Part shown: piece after piece, positions 4,529 to 5,400 of the stretch | Layout: every line of letters begins with the position of its first letter | Numbering within the stretch: the stretch's first letter is position 1 | Assembly (NCBI GenBank): GCA_934541205.1 | Contig: CAKTDK010000129.1 | Location: 1 to 5,400 of the forward strand | DNA length: 5,400 nucleotides | Source: an uncultured Eubacteriales bacterium | GTDB taxonomy: Bacteria; Bacillota; Clostridia; Oscillospirales; RGIG7773 | Direction: 5' to 3' | Made by a program: the position numbers and the translations under genes | Notes under the pieces: model-generated | What the model was told of the DNA's origin: nothing | Seen by the model: the letters and a program-made list of their open reading frames with translations, nothing else | The model's database searches: none

Positions 4529-4560
4529 CTTATTTGACATTTTATCGTACGACAAATAAG
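4529..4560 (-). promoter_or_regulatory. Inverted repeat with 0A-box-like motifs in the spo0A leader
   Basis: CTTATTTG (minus strand, 4560-4553) and CAAATAAG (4536-4529) are perfect 8-nt arms around 16 nt that contain the palindrome TCGTACGA (4545-4552). Two motifs close to the 0A box TGTCGAA lie here: TGTCGTA (4548-4554) and TGTCAAA (4533-4539), each with one mismatch. They sit between the predicted start and the ribosome site, where bound Spo0A could repress its own gene. Autoregulation is known for spo0A in other species; here it is inference. Confidence 0.4.
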
Positions 4561-4581
4561 TTACTTTATCACTACATCCAA

Positions 4582-4610
4582 AGTATACTACCAAAATTTG
4601 GAAAAAGCAA
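4582..4610 (-). promoter_or_regulatory. Promoter of spo0A
   Basis: TTGCTT (4605-4610) and TATACT (4582-4587) are 17 nt apart on the minus strand, a good vegetative-type promoter with a start near 4575 and a leader of about 75 nt. The spacer contains the perfect palindrome CCAAAATTTGG (4591-4601), a possible operator. I see no clear sigma-H promoter. Confidence 0.65.
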
Positions 4611-4627
4611 TATTAAATTGTAATATT
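4609..4627 (-). terminator. Weak candidate terminator of yigZ
   Basis: AATATTA and TAATATT form a 7-bp stem with loop CAATT, starting 7 nt after the yigZ stop and followed by GCTTTTT on the minus strand. The stem has no G-C pair and overlaps the -35 box of spo0A, so read-through from yigZ into spo0A is likely. Confidence 0.3.
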
Positions 4628-4634
4628 TTTCCAT

Positions 4635-5255
4635 TTATTCGTGATAATATGTTTCTTTTAATATCACTTTCGCTGTTCCCTCTGTTTTTTCAATAATTTT
4701 GTCCTTTAAATTTTCTGATTTTTCAGCATATACAATAATATTAATGCTAACTTTATCAGAAAAAATAGTATCTTTAATAATTATTGAATTTTCCCTAAAG
4801 TAATGTTGCAAAATGTTATGGAAATTGTAATCTACTACGACCTCATATTCATTGCTTAATTTCATTTCTATCTTAACAGCATCAGCTATTGCTTGTTTTG
4901 TAACTGCACTGTATGCCCTTACTAACCCACCTGTACCTAGCAGTATTCCGCCAAAATAACGTGTAACAACAACCAAAACATTTTCAAGTTTTTCACCTCT
5001 TAAAATATCTAGTATTGGTACTCCTGCTGTTCCACTTGGTTCACCATCATCACTATATCTTTCTAGTGTGTTAGCAATTCGGTAAGCAAATACGTTATGC
5101 TTAGCATCTCTATACTTTTTTCTTATCTTTTCAATAAATTCAATTGCTTGTTCTTCAGATGATACTTTTAGCAAAGTTGCAATGAATTTTGATTTTTTTT
5201 CTATAAGCTCTGCTGAATATTCATCTTCTTTTATAGTATAGAAAGTATTTAGCAT
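4635..5255 (-). CDS. yigZ: YigZ/IMPACT family protein (UPF0029)
   Basis: This 206-residue cytoplasmic protein has the length usual for bacterial YigZ/YvyE. The N-terminal UPF0029 domain (about 5-125) shows KKSKFIA at 20-26, AKHNVFAYRI at 51-60, the signature DDGEPSGTAGVPIL at 69-82 and VVVTRYFGGILLGTGGLVRAY at about 95-115. The smaller C-terminal domain (about 138-204) fits the DUF1949 ferredoxin-like fold. The eukaryotic relative IMPACT regulates translation through GCN1. The bacterial role is not settled, and a nucleic-acid or ribosome-linked role has been proposed from structure. The ATG at 5255 is preceded by AAAGGGAG at about 11 nt. It lies 81 nt downstream of a flavoprotein gene and 134 nt upstream of spo0A, all on one strand. 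Confidence 0.93.
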   Translation of the reverse strand: MLNTFYTIKEDEYSAELIEKKSKFIATLLKVSSEEQAIEFIEKIRKKYRDAKHNVFAYRIANTLERYSDDGEPSGTAGVPILDILRGEKLENVLVVVTRYFGGILLGTGGLVRAYSAVTKQAIADAVKIEMKLSNEYEVVVDYNFHNILQHYFRENSIIIKDTIFSDKVSINIIVYAEKSENLKDKIIEKTEGTAKVILKETYYHE

Positions 5256-5336
5256 ATATATTTTTTCTCCCTTTAATTTACAATTTTATATTTTTATAGT
5301 GTTTTTTCAAGCTTTTTCGTTCGTCATTTTTCGACA

Positions 5337-5400
5337 TTACTTCGCTGCTATGTATGCGGTACTAAATGCTATCTGTAGATTAAATCCCCCTGTATATGCA
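5337..5400 (-). CDS. C-terminus of a BaiN/YhiN/HI0933-like NAD(P)/FAD-dependent oxidoreductase (runs off the window)
   Basis: Only the last 20 codons and the TAA stop are visible: AYTGGFNLQIAFSTAYIAAK. The block TGGFNLQIAFST-Y-A is the conserved FAD-binding end of the HI0933/YhiN/BaiN family of flavoproteins (about 400 residues), where it normally reads TGGYNLQ-A-SSGY-AG. It lies upstream of yigZ on the same strand with an 81-nt gap that shows no strong terminator. Substrate and exact role cannot be read from this fragment. Confidence 0.75.
   Translation of the reverse strand, partial: AYTGGFNLQIAFSTAYIAAK

Noticed and set aside
4534..4562. TTGACA on the plus strand in the spo0A leader as a promoter
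   Set aside because: There is no matching -10 box at 16-18 nt and no plus-strand gene downstream. The word is better explained as part of the inverted repeat.

Overview
The window looks like a piece of a low-GC, endospore-forming or formerly spore-forming Firmicute of class Clostridia. It carries a full-length spo0A, strong GGAGG-type ribosome binding sites and mostly A/T-rich DNA (by eye about a quarter to 30 percent GC). The first ~715 bases are different, at roughly 55 percent GC, and the change happens abruptly inside the hisIE reading frame. That end is therefore either horizontally acquired DNA fused to a resident promoter and start codon, or an assembly join between two organisms. The sequence alone cannot settle which.

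Layout, left to right. Bases 1-801 (minus strand) hold the end of a histidine operon: hisIE followed 3 nt later by the start of a PHP-type histidinol-phosphatase gene. A good promoter for it lies at 862-890. Bases 1004-2409 (minus strand) are a two-gene unit of uncharacterised membrane proteins that both carry a SHOCT domain, one at the C-terminus behind a PH-like domain and one at the N-terminus, closed by a terminator. Bases 2410-2727 are a gene-free stretch with several palindromes. Bases 2728-2947 (plus strand) hold a 58-residue Arc-type ribbon-helix-helix regulator with repeated TGTACAC motifs in front and a 20-bp terminator hairpin behind.

Bases 2954-3500 are a small graveyard of mobile or decayed DNA: the last ~35 codons of a Bax inhibitor-1 (YccA/YbhL) family gene, a probable type I toxin-antitoxin locus, and a short reading frame that resembles the N-terminus of a tyrosine recombinase. 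The toxin-antitoxin locus has a 28-residue hydrophobic peptide on the minus strand and a small RNA on the plus strand; the two are convergent and share one bidirectional terminator.

Bases 3703-5400 (minus strand) are core genome: spo0A with its own promoter, a YigZ/IMPACT-family gene, and the last 20 codons of a BaiN/YhiN/HI0933-like flavoprotein gene.

The histidine genes work together in one pathway, and the core genes at the right are ordinary clostridial housekeeping and sporulation genes. The accessory stretch between hisIE and spo0A holds the less usual content. The most interesting observations are the toxin-antitoxin locus, whose two opposed transcripts appear to start with nearly the same sequence, and the compositional break inside hisIE.
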